DNA of 13,540 nucleotides from Candidatus Desantisiibacteriota bacterium (GTDB lineage: Bacteria; UBA9089; CG2-30-40-21). Location: NCBI GenBank assembly GCA_016208205.1, contig JACQYP010000036.1, positions 1 to 13,540 of the forward strand, written 5' to 3'. The notes under the pieces are model-generated. The model did no database searches and was not told where the DNA came from. It saw only the letters and a list, made by a program, of their open reading frames with translations. Made by a program: the position numbers and the translations under genes. Shown piece after piece: positions 1-7,397 of the stretch (position 1 is the stretch's first letter; every line of letters starts with the position of its first letter).

Positions 1-9
1 CAAAAGTGA

Positions 10-38
10 TTGACAAATAGGATTAACTCTGATATAAT
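10..38 (+). promoter_or_regulatory. Consensus sigma-70 promoter
   Basis: A perfect -35 box TTGACA (10-15) is followed by a 17-base spacer and a perfect -10 box TATAAT (33-38). Transcription should start near base 45, about 35 bases before the first gene's ATG. Both hexamers and the spacing match the housekeeping sigma consensus exactly. No operator-like palindrome is obvious around it. Because no intrinsic terminator appears on this strand until 11022-11054, this promoter may feed much of the downstream gene series, though internal promoters cannot be excluded. Confidence 0.85.
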
Positions 39-79
39 TTATCGAAAGGATTAAATGTTCTAAAATATAGGGGGTAGAT

Positions 80-718
80 ATGAAGATTAATAGAAGAATG
101 CTTATTTTGGGTTGTATGGGTGTTTTTTTGACAATTAAGGCAGGGGCTGAGATATTTCCTGGGCCTATTACTTCATGGAATAAGACAGCTAAGGTGCCAA
201 AGGTGGCAGAGACAGCTTATGTTTCTGCAAATGCTTCGGTTATAGGGGATGTGTATGTCGGTGATAATGTCTATATTGCTCCGAGTGCATCTATGCGAGG
301 GGATGAGGGTGCTCCTATCTATATCGGAAGTGGGACAAATATTCAAGATGGGGTTATTATCCATGCACTTAAGGATAAATTTATCATGATTGAGGGGAAA
401 AAGTATGCTGTATATATCGGCAAGGATGTTTGTTGTGCTCATGGGGCAATCATCCACGGGCCGTGTGCTATAGGAGATGGCAGCTTTATTGGGTTTAATT
501 CAACCGTGTTCAAGGCAATTATTGGTAAGAATTGTGCTGTACTTCATCATAGCCTTGTGACCAATAATGTTAAACTGCCTGATAATAAATGTGTTCCATC
601 AGGAACAGTGATTGATTCCCAGCATCTGGCAAGTACTCTGGGTAATATTACTGAAGCTCTTATCGAATTAAAGAAAGAGGTTGTTGAGGTAAATAAAGAA
701 TTTGCTGAAGGATATTAA
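80..718 (+). CDS. Exported gamma-class carbonic anhydrase-like protein
   Basis: 212-residue left-handed beta-helix protein resembling the gamma-carbonic anhydrase Cam of Methanosarcina thermophila. The N-terminus looks like a signal peptide: basic MKINRR, a hydrophobic stretch (7-19), and a likely AGA|E cleavage after residue 23. The hexapeptide-repeat body covers about 38-180. The metal-ligand histidines of the family are present as H95 (IIHAL), H121 and H126 (AHGAIIHGP). The active-site Arg73, Asp75, Glu76 (MRGDEG) and Gln89 also align. The position matching Cam's proton-shuttle Glu84 is Lys98, so high hydration activity is uncertain. AGGGGG (69-74) lies 5 bases before the ATG. A lipobox reading (LILGC, Cys12) seems too close to the N-terminus. 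The fold and metal site are clear. Activity as a carbonic anhydrase rather than a related acyltransferase-like or inactive homologue is inferred. Confidence 0.85.
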   Translation: MKINRRMLILGCMGVFLTIKAGAEIFPGPITSWNKTAKVPKVAETAYVSANASVIGDVYVGDNVYIAPSASMRGDEGAPIYIGSGTNIQDGVIIHALKDKFIMIEGKKYAVYIGKDVCCAHGAIIHGPCAIGDGSFIGFNSTVFKAIIGKNCAVLHHSLVTNNVKLPDNKCVPSGTVIDSQHLASTLGNITEALIELKKEVVEVNKEFAEGY

Positions 719-824
719 GATAAGCATTCAGCTATCAGGTATCAGCAGTCAGCAAAAATCATAATAGTGGTGAGCTGAAGGCTGATTGCTGAAGGCTGAT
801 GGCTGAAAGCTTGATAATATTAAG
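712..824. repeat. Palindromic element bracketed by 8-bp direct repeats
   Basis: The gap between the carbonic anhydrase and yicC is filled by an imperfect inverted repeat built from CTGA/TCAG-rich units. The left arm 722-753 pairs with the right arm 781-812 at 26 of 32 positions, around a 27-base loop. The right arm contains repeated GCTGAAGGCTGATT-type units. An exact 8-base direct repeat, ATATTAAG, brackets it at 712-719 and 817-824. The left copy contains the TAA stop of the upstream gene and the right copy leads into the AAGGAG site of yicC. It looks like a small non-autonomous inserted element; no transposase is encoded. Confidence 0.7.
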
Positions 825-834
825 GAGTAGCATT

Positions 835-1698
835 ATGAAAAGTATGACTGGTTATGGGAGAGCAGTAACTGGACCATTTACTGTAGAGATTCAATCTGTA
901 AACCATAAGTTTTGTGAGATAAGTGTAAAGACCCCGGGATGTATCCTTCCTATGGAGAATAAGATACGAGATTTTGTCAAAACAAGGGTTAGCCGGGGTA
1001 AATTATATGTTCTGGTGAATTATGACCGAACAGTAGCTACAGGTGGTATCAAATTAAATTATGATTTAGCCAATGGAATGGTTAACGCATTGAAAGAGCT
1101 TGGCAGTAATATTGGGCTTAAGGATGATCTGACATTAAGTACCCTTATGTCTTTTGATAAAAGTATCTGGCGGCAGGAAGAGTCTATTGACATGGAAGCA
1201 CTCTGGACAGGATTAGAGGCTTGTCTTTTTGAAGCAATAAATGGTGTCTTGTCTATGCGTGATATAGAAGGAGAAAAGACTAAAACAGAGCTATTAGAAA
1301 GAATACATTTGATAAAAGAGCACATGGTTGAGATAGGGAAAAATGCACTAACCGTACCATTAGAGTATGCAGAGGCTCTTAAGAAAAGGTTGAAATCCTT
1401 GATTGGTAAGGAAAAGATTATGGATGAAGCTCGACTGGCACAAGAGATAGCCCTTTATGCTGATAAATGTGATATTACCGAAGAGATTGTCAGAACCAAG
1501 AGCCATATAGAACAGTTTTTGCAACTTATTGATAAGCCTGAACCTGTAGGAAGACCATTGGATTTTCTGGTTCAGGAGTTGAATCGGGAGATAAATACCA
1601 TTGGCTCAAAAGCCAATAATCTTTCTATCGTTAAGGCTGTTTTGCAGATAAAGAATGAACTGGAAAAGATACGGGAACAAATACAGAATATAGAATGA
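835..1698 (+). CDS. yicC: YicC/YloC family endoribonuclease
   Basis: 287-residue member of the YicC/YloC family, a stress-linked endoribonuclease family acting on RNA in the cytoplasm. The family N-terminal signature KSMTGYGRA begins right after the start. The conserved C-terminal block (DFLVQELNREINTIGSK, then ELEKIREQIQNIE at the very end) is complete, and total length is normal. I chose ATG 835 rather than an in-frame upstream start at 799, because AAGGAG (822-827) sits 7 bases before 835 and family homology starts there. The extra upstream codons fall in the palindromic repeat. It precedes gmk, the common bacterial order. Confidence 0.93.
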   Translation: MKSMTGYGRAVTGPFTVEIQSVNHKFCEISVKTPGCILPMENKIRDFVKTRVSRGKLYVLVNYDRTVATGGIKLNYDLANGMVNALKELGSNIGLKDDLTLSTLMSFDKSIWRQEESIDMEALWTGLEACLFEAINGVLSMRDIEGEKTKTELLERIHLIKEHMVEIGKNALTVPLEYAEALKKRLKSLIGKEKIMDEARLAQEIALYADKCDITEEIVRTKSHIEQFLQLIDKPEPVGRPLDFLVQELNREINTIGSKANNLSIVKAVLQIKNELEKIREQIQNIE

Positions 1699-1702
1699 AC
1701 AG

Positions 1703-1730
1703 GTAGAGACGCAAGATGTTGCGTCTCTAC
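1703..1730. repeat. Perfect 12-bp hairpin between yicC and gmk
   Basis: GTAGAGACGCAA (1703-1714) is followed by loop GATG (1715-1718) and the exact reverse complement (1719-1730). No T-run follows, so it is not a standard intrinsic terminator. It fills most of the 47-base yicC-gmk gap. From memory, GTAGAGACGC-type palindromes are a dispersed repeat in various bacterial genomes. In RNA it would be a stable stem just before the gmk ribosome-binding site (GGGGGA, 1737-1742) without covering it, so it might affect transcript processing. Confidence 0.75.
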
Positions 1731-1745
1731 AAAATTGGGGGACTT

Positions 1746-2369
1746 ATGAATAGTAATAGCTTGCTATTAGTCATCTCTGCCCCATCCGGGGCAGGAAAAA
1801 CTACAGTGACACGGGGATTGCTTAAAGCATTTCCTGAAATTCAATTCTCTATCTCTACATGTACCAGACCTAAAAGAGATAATGAAAGAGATGGAATAGA
1901 TTATTTCTTTGTGTCTGAAGAGAGTTTTAAGGATTCTATCGCCAAAGGGGATTTTGTAGAATGGACAAAGACTTATGGTGATTATTACGGTACATCAAAA
2001 CGGTTTGCAGAGGATATGCTTTCTGCAGATGTAAATGTTATCTTTGATATCGATAGTAATGGTGCAAAGGCTATAAAAGAGCTTTATCCGAATAATGCAG
2101 TTTTGATATTTATCCTCCCCCCATTTATAGAGGATCTAAAGATAAGGCTATTAGGACGGATGACAGATTCGCAGGAAGAGATAGAAAAAAGATTGATGGG
2201 TGCAGAAGAAGAGTTGCGGGCTATTTCTCTCTATGATTACTGGATTATCAATGAAGATGTAGATATCAGCATAGAAAAGCTGACAACAATTGTTATTGCT
2301 GAAAAATGCCGATTAAAGAAAATGCCTCGAGAGATTAAAGAGAGATTTAATATTTTGCAGGAAAGATAA
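1746..2369 (+). CDS. gmk: Guanylate kinase
   Basis: 207-residue cytoplasmic enzyme that phosphorylates GMP to GDP with ATP. The P-loop APSGAGKTT spans 12-20. The GMP-binding region carries STCTRPKRDNERDGIDYFF (37-55), and the FVEWTKTYGDYYGTSK block (70-85) is typical. DIDSNGAKAI (101-110) and the lid with GRMTDSQEEIEKRL (137-150) follow. The lid reads GRMTDS where GRGTDS is usual, a mild variation. I chose ATG 1746 because GGGGGA (1737-1742) precedes it by 3 bases and homology begins there. The in-frame ATG at 1716 lies in the loop of the hairpin. It follows yicC as in many bacteria, but rpoZ, often next, is absent. Confidence 0.96.
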   Translation: MNSNSLLLVISAPSGAGKTTVTRGLLKAFPEIQFSISTCTRPKRDNERDGIDYFFVSEESFKDSIAKGDFVEWTKTYGDYYGTSKRFAEDMLSADVNVIFDIDSNGAKAIKELYPNNAVLIFILPPFIEDLKIRLLGRMTDSQEEIEKRLMGAEEELRAISLYDYWIINEDVDISIEKLTTIVIAEKCRLKKMPREIKERFNILQER

Positions 2370-2505
2370 CTACTCAGGGGTAGTCAGAATACAGAATTCA
2401 GGAGTCAGAATAAAAGAGTTACGAGTTGATTATTACATATTTATTCTGGATTCTGGATTCTGACTCCTGATTGCTGGATACTTTAGTAGTTACCAGGAAA
2501 GATAA
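2358..2505. repeat. Palindromic element with 12-bp direct repeats at the gmk-coaBC junction
   Basis: An exact 12-base direct repeat CAGGAAAGATAA occurs at 2358-2369 and 2494-2505. Between the copies lies an inverted-repeat element. Its terminal inverted repeats are TAACTACT (2367-2374) and AGTAGTTA (2485-2492). Inside, TCAGGAGTCAGAAT (2398-2411) pairs perfectly with 2457-2470, extended by ATTCTGGATTCTG-type units. The left direct repeat carries the gmk stop codon, and the right copy supplies the AGGAAAG upstream of coaBC. Collapsing the repeats restores a 3-base gmk-coaBC gap. This resembles a target-site duplication around a small non-autonomous element. No protein is encoded. Confidence 0.8.
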
Positions 2506-2508
2506 GAT

Positions 2509-3705
2509 ATGAAAACGATTGTTCTTGGTATAACCGGAAGTATTGCTGCTTATAAGGCAGCTGGATTAACTAATCAATTGATGAAGCTGGGATATGATGT
2601 TCATGTCGTTATGACTAAATCAGCGACCTCTTTTGTTTCGCCTCTTACATTCCAAACATTATCTAAAAATCCAGTAATTACCTCCTTGTTTTCTTCAGAT
2701 TCACAATTTGAGATTGAGCATATATCTCTGGCTGAGAAATGCAACCTTTTGTTGATTGCACCGGCAACAGCTAATATTATATCAAAGATTGCCTGTGGTA
2801 TCGCAGATGATTTTCTTTCCACCTTTGCCCTGACAATGGGAAGTCAAATATTGATTGCACCAGCCATGAATACCCGTATGTGGCATAATCCTATCCTTCA
2901 GAAAAATATCTACAGATTAGAACAAGAAAATATCAGGTTTGTTACCCCTGAATACGGTCGTCTGGCATGTGGCACAGAGGGTGATGGACGATTAGCCTCT
3001 CTTGAGAGAATTATTGATGCAGTGGAAAAGGATCCAATGGAAGAGGATGTGCTGAAAGGCAGGACAGTATTGATTACTGCTGGTCCTACTCGGGAGATGA
3101 TTGATCCTGTTAGATACATCAGCAACCCCTCTTCAGGGAAGATGGGCTATAGCTTAGCAAGAGCAGCAAAAAGAATGGGGGCACGGGTTATCCTGATTAG
3201 TGGGCCAACCTGTCTGGATACGCCCTCTGGGGTTGAAATACGCCGTGTTATCTCTGCCTGCCAGATGAGGGATAATGTTATGGAATGCATTGAATCAGCT
3301 GACATCTTTGTTTCTGCCGCAGCTGTAAGCGACTATATGCCTGTAGAGATGAGCAATGAAAAGTTGAAGAAGGGTGCGGATAAAATAACCCTTCAAATGC
3401 AACAGACACCTGATATCTTAATGGAAGTTGCCTCTAAAAGGTGTAATAAAATAATGGTTGGTTTCGCAGCAGAAAGTCAGAATATACTCAAGAATGCTGT
3501 CAAGAAATTGAGGGAGAAAAATCTTGATTTTATTGTGGCTAATGATATTACCAGAAATGATATCGGCTTTGGTTCTGACCAGAATGAGGTTACTATTATT
3601 GATAAACATGGTGAGCAAGAAAAGATACCCATGCTTTCCAAGGACAAGATTGCTGAATGTATCATGAACCGAATTGCTGAGATGATGTCCTTTGCCGTAA
3701 GATAA
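2509..3705 (+). CDS. coaBC: Bifunctional phosphopantothenoylcysteine decarboxylase / phosphopantothenate-cysteine ligase
   Basis: 398-residue two-domain enzyme of coenzyme A synthesis. It joins 4'-phosphopantothenate to cysteine using CTP (CoaB), then decarboxylates the product with FMN (CoaC). The N-terminal flavoprotein domain (1-about 175) has GSIAAYKA (10-17), the catalytic His71, the PAMNTRMW motif (118-125, with Asn121) and the substrate-flap Cys154 in RLACGTEGDGRLA. The CoaB domain (about 184-395) has ITAGPTREMIDPVRYISNPS (189-208, with Asn206), AAVSDYMP (271-278), the KLKKGADKI lysines (285-293) and VGFAAES (317-323). Length and order are standard. AGGAAAG (2495-2501) precedes the ATG. 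That site lies in the second copy of a 12-bp direct repeat. Confidence 0.96.
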   Translation: MKTIVLGITGSIAAYKAAGLTNQLMKLGYDVHVVMTKSATSFVSPLTFQTLSKNPVITSLFSSDSQFEIEHISLAEKCNLLLIAPATANIISKIACGIADDFLSTFALTMGSQILIAPAMNTRMWHNPILQKNIYRLEQENIRFVTPEYGRLACGTEGDGRLASLERIIDAVEKDPMEEDVLKGRTVLITAGPTREMIDPVRYISNPSSGKMGYSLARAAKRMGARVILISGPTCLDTPSGVEIRRVISACQMRDNVMECIESADIFVSAAAVSDYMPVEMSNEKLKKGADKITLQMQQTPDILMEVASKRCNKIMVGFAAESQNILKNAVKKLREKNLDFIVANDITRNDIGFGSDQNEVTIIDKHGEQEKIPMLSKDKIAECIMNRIAEMMSFAVR

Positions 3706-3730
3706 AATACCAAAATACAAGGAGTAAAAG

Positions 3731-5110
3731 ATGACTATAATAGCAAAAGATTTGATTGACCGCGTTATCGAAAGAACAAAACAAGAGATTACCTCTCATG
3801 AACAACATGAAAAGGCTCAAAAACAGGAGAAGATAACTGAACCACAGCAAGAGCAAAAGATAGAAAAATCAAAGGAAACTGAAAAGGGGGTAGCACCCCT
3901 GGCAGGGATAGCACCCCTATCAGTTGCAGAGATTGAAAAGCAGGAAGAAGAACCTGAGACAACTAATCAGGATTATGAAATTCAGGGGATTGAGGAAGGA
4001 ATGCTTGTCTCCGGGGTAGTAGAAAAGATTGATAAGGAAGAGGTTCTGGTCTCTATCCCCGGGTGTAAATCAGAAGGGATAATCCCACTTAATGAATTAT
4101 CAAATAGAGCCTTTTCTTCACCTGAAGAGGTGGTAAGTATAGGACAAAATATCAGGGTATATGTCCTTGAGGTTGAAGGGAAGGAAGGAAATCCCATTCT
4201 TTCTAAAAGGCAAGCAGACATAGATGACGCCTGGACAGAGATGATAAAATCATATGAAACAGGCAAGATACTTTCTGGTAAGGTAATAAATACAACCAGG
4301 GGTGGATTGATTATTGATATTGGTATGCCTGGATTTGTACCATTTTCTCAAGTAGACATAAAACGGCCTGATAACTTAAACAGCTATATGGGAAAGACCT
4401 TAAGGGTAAGGGTCATAGAGCTGAACAGGGAAGGGAATAATCTTGTCCTGTCTCAAAGACAGGTCTTAGAAGAAGAATATAATCAGAAAAAAGAGATGTT
4501 TTTTGATTCCTTTGTTGATGGTATGGTATGTGATGGTGTTGTCTCTAAGATAACAAGCTTTGGAGCCTTTATTGACCTTGGGGGGATAGATGGTCTGGTA
4601 CATCTGTCAGAGATATCATGGACAAGGATTAAACATCCGAAAGATGTGCTAAAACAGGGTGATAATGTTAAGGTTGTGGTGCTGAAGATTGATAAGGATA
4701 GCCGCAAGGTATCCCTGAGCATAAAACAGGCACAGGTTGATCCATGGCAGACTGCTGCTGAAAAGTATAATATTGGTGATGTTGTTTCCGGTGATGTTGT
4801 AAATCTTGCCAGGAATATTGCCTTTGTCCGATTAGAGGATGGGGTTGAAGGGATATTGCCTATCAGTGAGATATCTATGAAAAGAATATCTTCACCATCT
4901 GAGGTATTGTCTGAGGGAGAAAGGGTGACGGCCAAGGTTATAGATATTAATTTTCCTCAGCGAAGAATAGTCTTAAGCATTAAACAGGTACTGAATGCAT
5001 CAGCAGAAAATGAGGTTAATGATTTTCTGAAAAGTCAAACAAAGAATACCGGTGGCATGACCCTTGGTGATATGTTTAAGGATAAATTTGAGGGATTGAT
5101 GGCGAAATAA
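3731..5110 (+). CDS. rpsA: 30S ribosomal protein S1, four S1 domains
   Basis: 459-residue RNA-binding protein with four OB-fold S1 domains at about 86-161, 175-244, 261-333 and 346-420. The third has the clearest signature (SFGAFIDLGGIDGLVHLSEIS, 276-296). S1 binds mRNA on the 30S subunit. Four domains match short S1 versions outside Proteobacteria; E. coli has six. The first ~85 residues are a Glu/Lys/Gln-rich, probably disordered extension. This contains a small 18-base tandem duplication (TAGCACCCCT at 3891-3900 and 3909-3918) giving VAPLAG/IAPLSV. The C-terminal ~35 residues are also low in domain signal. AAGGAG (3719-3724) is 6 bases before the ATG. It could alternatively be a non-ribosomal S1-repeat protein, but length and context favour RpsA. 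Confidence 0.87.
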   Translation: MTIIAKDLIDRVIERTKQEITSHEQHEKAQKQEKITEPQQEQKIEKSKETEKGVAPLAGIAPLSVAEIEKQEEEPETTNQDYEIQGIEEGMLVSGVVEKIDKEEVLVSIPGCKSEGIIPLNELSNRAFSSPEEVVSIGQNIRVYVLEVEGKEGNPILSKRQADIDDAWTEMIKSYETGKILSGKVINTTRGGLIIDIGMPGFVPFSQVDIKRPDNLNSYMGKTLRVRVIELNREGNNLVLSQRQVLEEEYNQKKEMFFDSFVDGMVCDGVVSKITSFGAFIDLGGIDGLVHLSEISWTRIKHPKDVLKQGDNVKVVVLKIDKDSRKVSLSIKQAQVDPWQTAAEKYNIGDVVSGDVVNLARNIAFVRLEDGVEGILPISEISMKRISSPSEVLSEGERVTAKVIDINFPQRRIVLSIKQVLNASAENEVNDFLKSQTKNTGGMTLGDMFKDKFEGLMAK

Positions 5111-5112
5111 AA

Positions 5113-6306
5113 ATGGATTTGAAAAATATCGAAATAGAGATCAATAAGATTCTTAAAAAAGATGAAAAACACATAAGTAATGTTGTTGACTATCTTATTT
5201 CTTCAGCCATTGATAATCATGCAAGCGATATCCATTTAGAACCTCTGAGAGATAGTTTTAATGTAAGGTACCGGATTGATGGTGTTTTACATATAATAGC
5301 AAAATTTCCAAAAGATATAGAAGACCAGTTAATTTCACGCCTTAAGGTAATATCAAAATTAGTCATTTATAAAAAGAAAATACCCCAGGATGGCAGGATT
5401 GTGACCAAAGATGGCGATTTGCGAATCTCTTTCCTTCCTGCTATCCATGGTGAAAAGGCAGTAATTAGGGTAATTTCAGGTAAAGAGAAATTTTTAACAT
5501 TGAATGAGTTGGGTCTTTCAGATAATATGAGGGAGGATTTGCAAAGGCTTTTAACCTCTTCACAAGGGATGATTCTGCTTACAGGTCCTGCAGGAAGCGG
5601 CAAGACAACTACTATCTATGCCGGGTTGAAATATATTTATGATGTAATCGGCAATAGAGTTAATATCACTACCTGCGAGGACCCGATAGAGCATGATTTA
5701 GGATTTGCCACTCAAACTCAGGTTAATCCTGCTGCCGGATTTATTTTCTCACAAGGATTACGCTCTATTCTAAGACAGGACCCGGATGTAATCATGCTTG
5801 GTGAGATCCGGGATAAAGAAACAGCAGAGATTGCCATTCAATCCGGCTTTACAGGACATTTGGTTATAACTACTATTCATAGTGGGCTGACTACCGGTGT
5901 GTTTTCACGGCTTATCAATATGGGCAGTGAACCCTATCAGGTTGCCTCTGCAATTACTGGGATATTAGCTCAGCGGTTAATCAGGGTATTGTGTCCAAAA
6001 TGCAGGGAGGAATACCAGCCATCACAAAATTTGTTGCAAGAGCTGGGGATTCAAAACCATAACTTATTTTTCAGACCAAGAGGTTGCCGGGAATGTGGTG
6101 GAACGGGTTACAAGGGCAGAACAGGACTGTTTGAATTATTAATAGTATCTGGAGAAATAGAGGAATTAATTGCTAAAAAAGTAACAGATAGCGAGTTAAG
6201 GGAAAGAGTGATTTCACTTGGAATGAAGACATTAAAAGAAGATGGGATTAGAAATATCTTGGAAGGGATAACAAGCCCGGAAGAAGTCATGAGGGTAATA
6301 CAATGA
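5113..6306 (+). CDS. gspE: GspE/PilB-type assembly ATPase, lacking the N-terminal domain
   Basis: 397-residue hexameric secretion/pilus ATPase of the cytoplasmic membrane face. The N2 domain starts almost at once (SDIHLEPL, 38-45; RYRIDGVLH, 52-60). Walker A GPAGSGKTT is at 158-166, the Asp box TCEDPIEH at 187-194, and Walker B IMLGEIRD at 227-234 with Glu231. The His-box residues are His249 and His256. Four cysteines (C294, C297, C325, C328; CPKC and CREC) form the zinc site typical of GspE/PilB rather than PilT. Usual PilB/GspE proteins are about 500-570 residues. This one lacks the N-terminal MshEN/GspE_N domain that docks to PilM/GspL. The start lies 2 bases after the rpsA stop with no good Shine-Dalgarno site, so coupling to rpsA translation is likely. 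It overlaps the next gene by 4 bases. Confidence 0.92.
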   Translation: MDLKNIEIEINKILKKDEKHISNVVDYLISSAIDNHASDIHLEPLRDSFNVRYRIDGVLHIIAKFPKDIEDQLISRLKVISKLVIYKKKIPQDGRIVTKDGDLRISFLPAIHGEKAVIRVISGKEKFLTLNELGLSDNMREDLQRLLTSSQGMILLTGPAGSGKTTTIYAGLKYIYDVIGNRVNITTCEDPIEHDLGFATQTQVNPAAGFIFSQGLRSILRQDPDVIMLGEIRDKETAEIAIQSGFTGHLVITTIHSGLTTGVFSRLINMGSEPYQVASAITGILAQRLIRVLCPKCREEYQPSQNLLQELGIQNHNLFFRPRGCRECGGTGYKGRTGLFELLIVSGEIEELIAKKVTDSELRERVISLGMKTLKEDGIRNILEGITSPEEVMRVIQ

Positions 6307-7397
6307 GAATACCTGCTCGGATGGATATAATAGACCTTTTAGAATGGTTCTTTAGATTTAGAAACAGGAAACAAAAACCTGTATTAATTAACTTATTGAA
6401 ACAACTTACCTTAATGCTTAAACTAAATATGCCTGTAACTGAAGGACTGGATGTTTTAACTCAAGATTTGCCACGATTTTTCATGAAGAAAATCAAAAGG
6501 ATTATAAGTGATATAGAAGATGGAAACTCCATCTCCGAAGCACTTAAAAAACATCCCGGGCTCTTCCCTGAATCATACCTGTCCATGGTTAAGATAGGTG
6601 AACAAAGTGACACTTTACCCAGGGTATTAGCCCTTTTGGTGGAATATTTAGAAACAAGAAGGCAGACAAGACAACAGATAGGTATGGCATTGGCATATCC
6701 GGCATATTTAATTTTTATAGCCATGGGAATATTTGTTTTTCTCCAAACCTTTGTTATACCGGCTTTTGAAGATGTTTATTTAGCCTTTGGGTCTTGTCTC
6801 CCTTTACCCACCCGGATTGCTTTCAAATCACTCAGTGCATTTAATGATTATATCCTTCCATTTCTTTTTATTTTTGTGGTGATACTCTTTGCCCTTATAT
6901 TAACTCAAAGATTGATAAGACCAATAGAAAGGATGCGTTTGCTATTACCATTTTTTGGTCATTTATGGCGAAAAAAGGCAGAACTTCAACTTTGTCAATT
7001 ATTCTCTGCCTTATTGGAAAGTGGAGCTGATACTGTTTATTCCTTAGAATTAGTTAGAGAAGGGATCTGGAGTAACTACTTAAAATATAAATTAGAAAAG
7101 GTACTCAAATACATAAGAGAAGGAAAAACCATAGGAGAGGCTTTTGCCAGGGCAAAAGGATTTTCTAAAACATTAGTCTGGATGATTCAACTTGGAGAGC
7201 AAAGTGAAAATCTATCGCAGACACTTTCTGTAACAGCTCAAACCTATCAAGAGGATATAGATATTCTTGCTACAAGATTGACGACTTCAATCGAACCAAT
7301 GATACATATAGTCTTTGCACTTATTATCGCTGCAATGGTTATTGTTTCTTATTTGCCTATATTCGGCATAGCTGAGCTTGTCCTTGATTATATGTAA
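6303..7397 (+). CDS. gspF: GspF/PilC inner-membrane platform protein, copy 1
   Basis: 364-residue polytopic membrane protein, the platform on which the GspE/PilB ATPase drives pilin insertion. Two T2SSF helical-bundle domains lie at about 29-152 and 229-352; each carries the family pattern around SMVKIGEQSDTLPRVL (94-109) and MIQLGEQSENLSQTL (294-308). Membrane segments are likely at about 130-152, 183-204 and 331-353, the last ending in the family-typical YLPIFGIAELV. The start overlaps the gspE stop as ATGA, and GAGGG (6291-6295) precedes it. The ~20-residue N-terminus is basic and aromatic. It is clearly diverged from the second platform gene at 7689, so the pair is not a recent duplication. 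Confidence 0.92.
   Translation: MRIPARMDIIDLLEWFFRFRNRKQKPVLINLLKQLTLMLKLNMPVTEGLDVLTQDLPRFFMKKIKRIISDIEDGNSISEALKKHPGLFPESYLSMVKIGEQSDTLPRVLALLVEYLETRRQTRQQIGMALAYPAYLIFIAMGIFVFLQTFVIPAFEDVYLAFGSCLPLPTRIAFKSLSAFNDYILPFLFIFVVILFALILTQRLIRPIERMRLLLPFFGHLWRKKAELQLCQLFSALLESGADTVYSLELVREGIWSNYLKYKLEKVLKYIREGKTIGEAFARAKGFSKTLVWMIQLGEQSENLSQTLSVTAQTYQEDIDILATRLTTSIEPMIHIVFALIIAAMVIVSYLPIFGIAELVLDYM

Noticed and set aside
80..115. Lipoprotein signal (LILGC) in the carbonic anhydrase-like protein
   Set aside because: The cysteine at residue 12 leaves too short a hydrophobic region; a standard cleavage after AGA fits better.
799..834. Upstream in-frame start for yicC
   Set aside because: The extra codons fall in the palindromic element; AAGGAG and family homology both point to 835.
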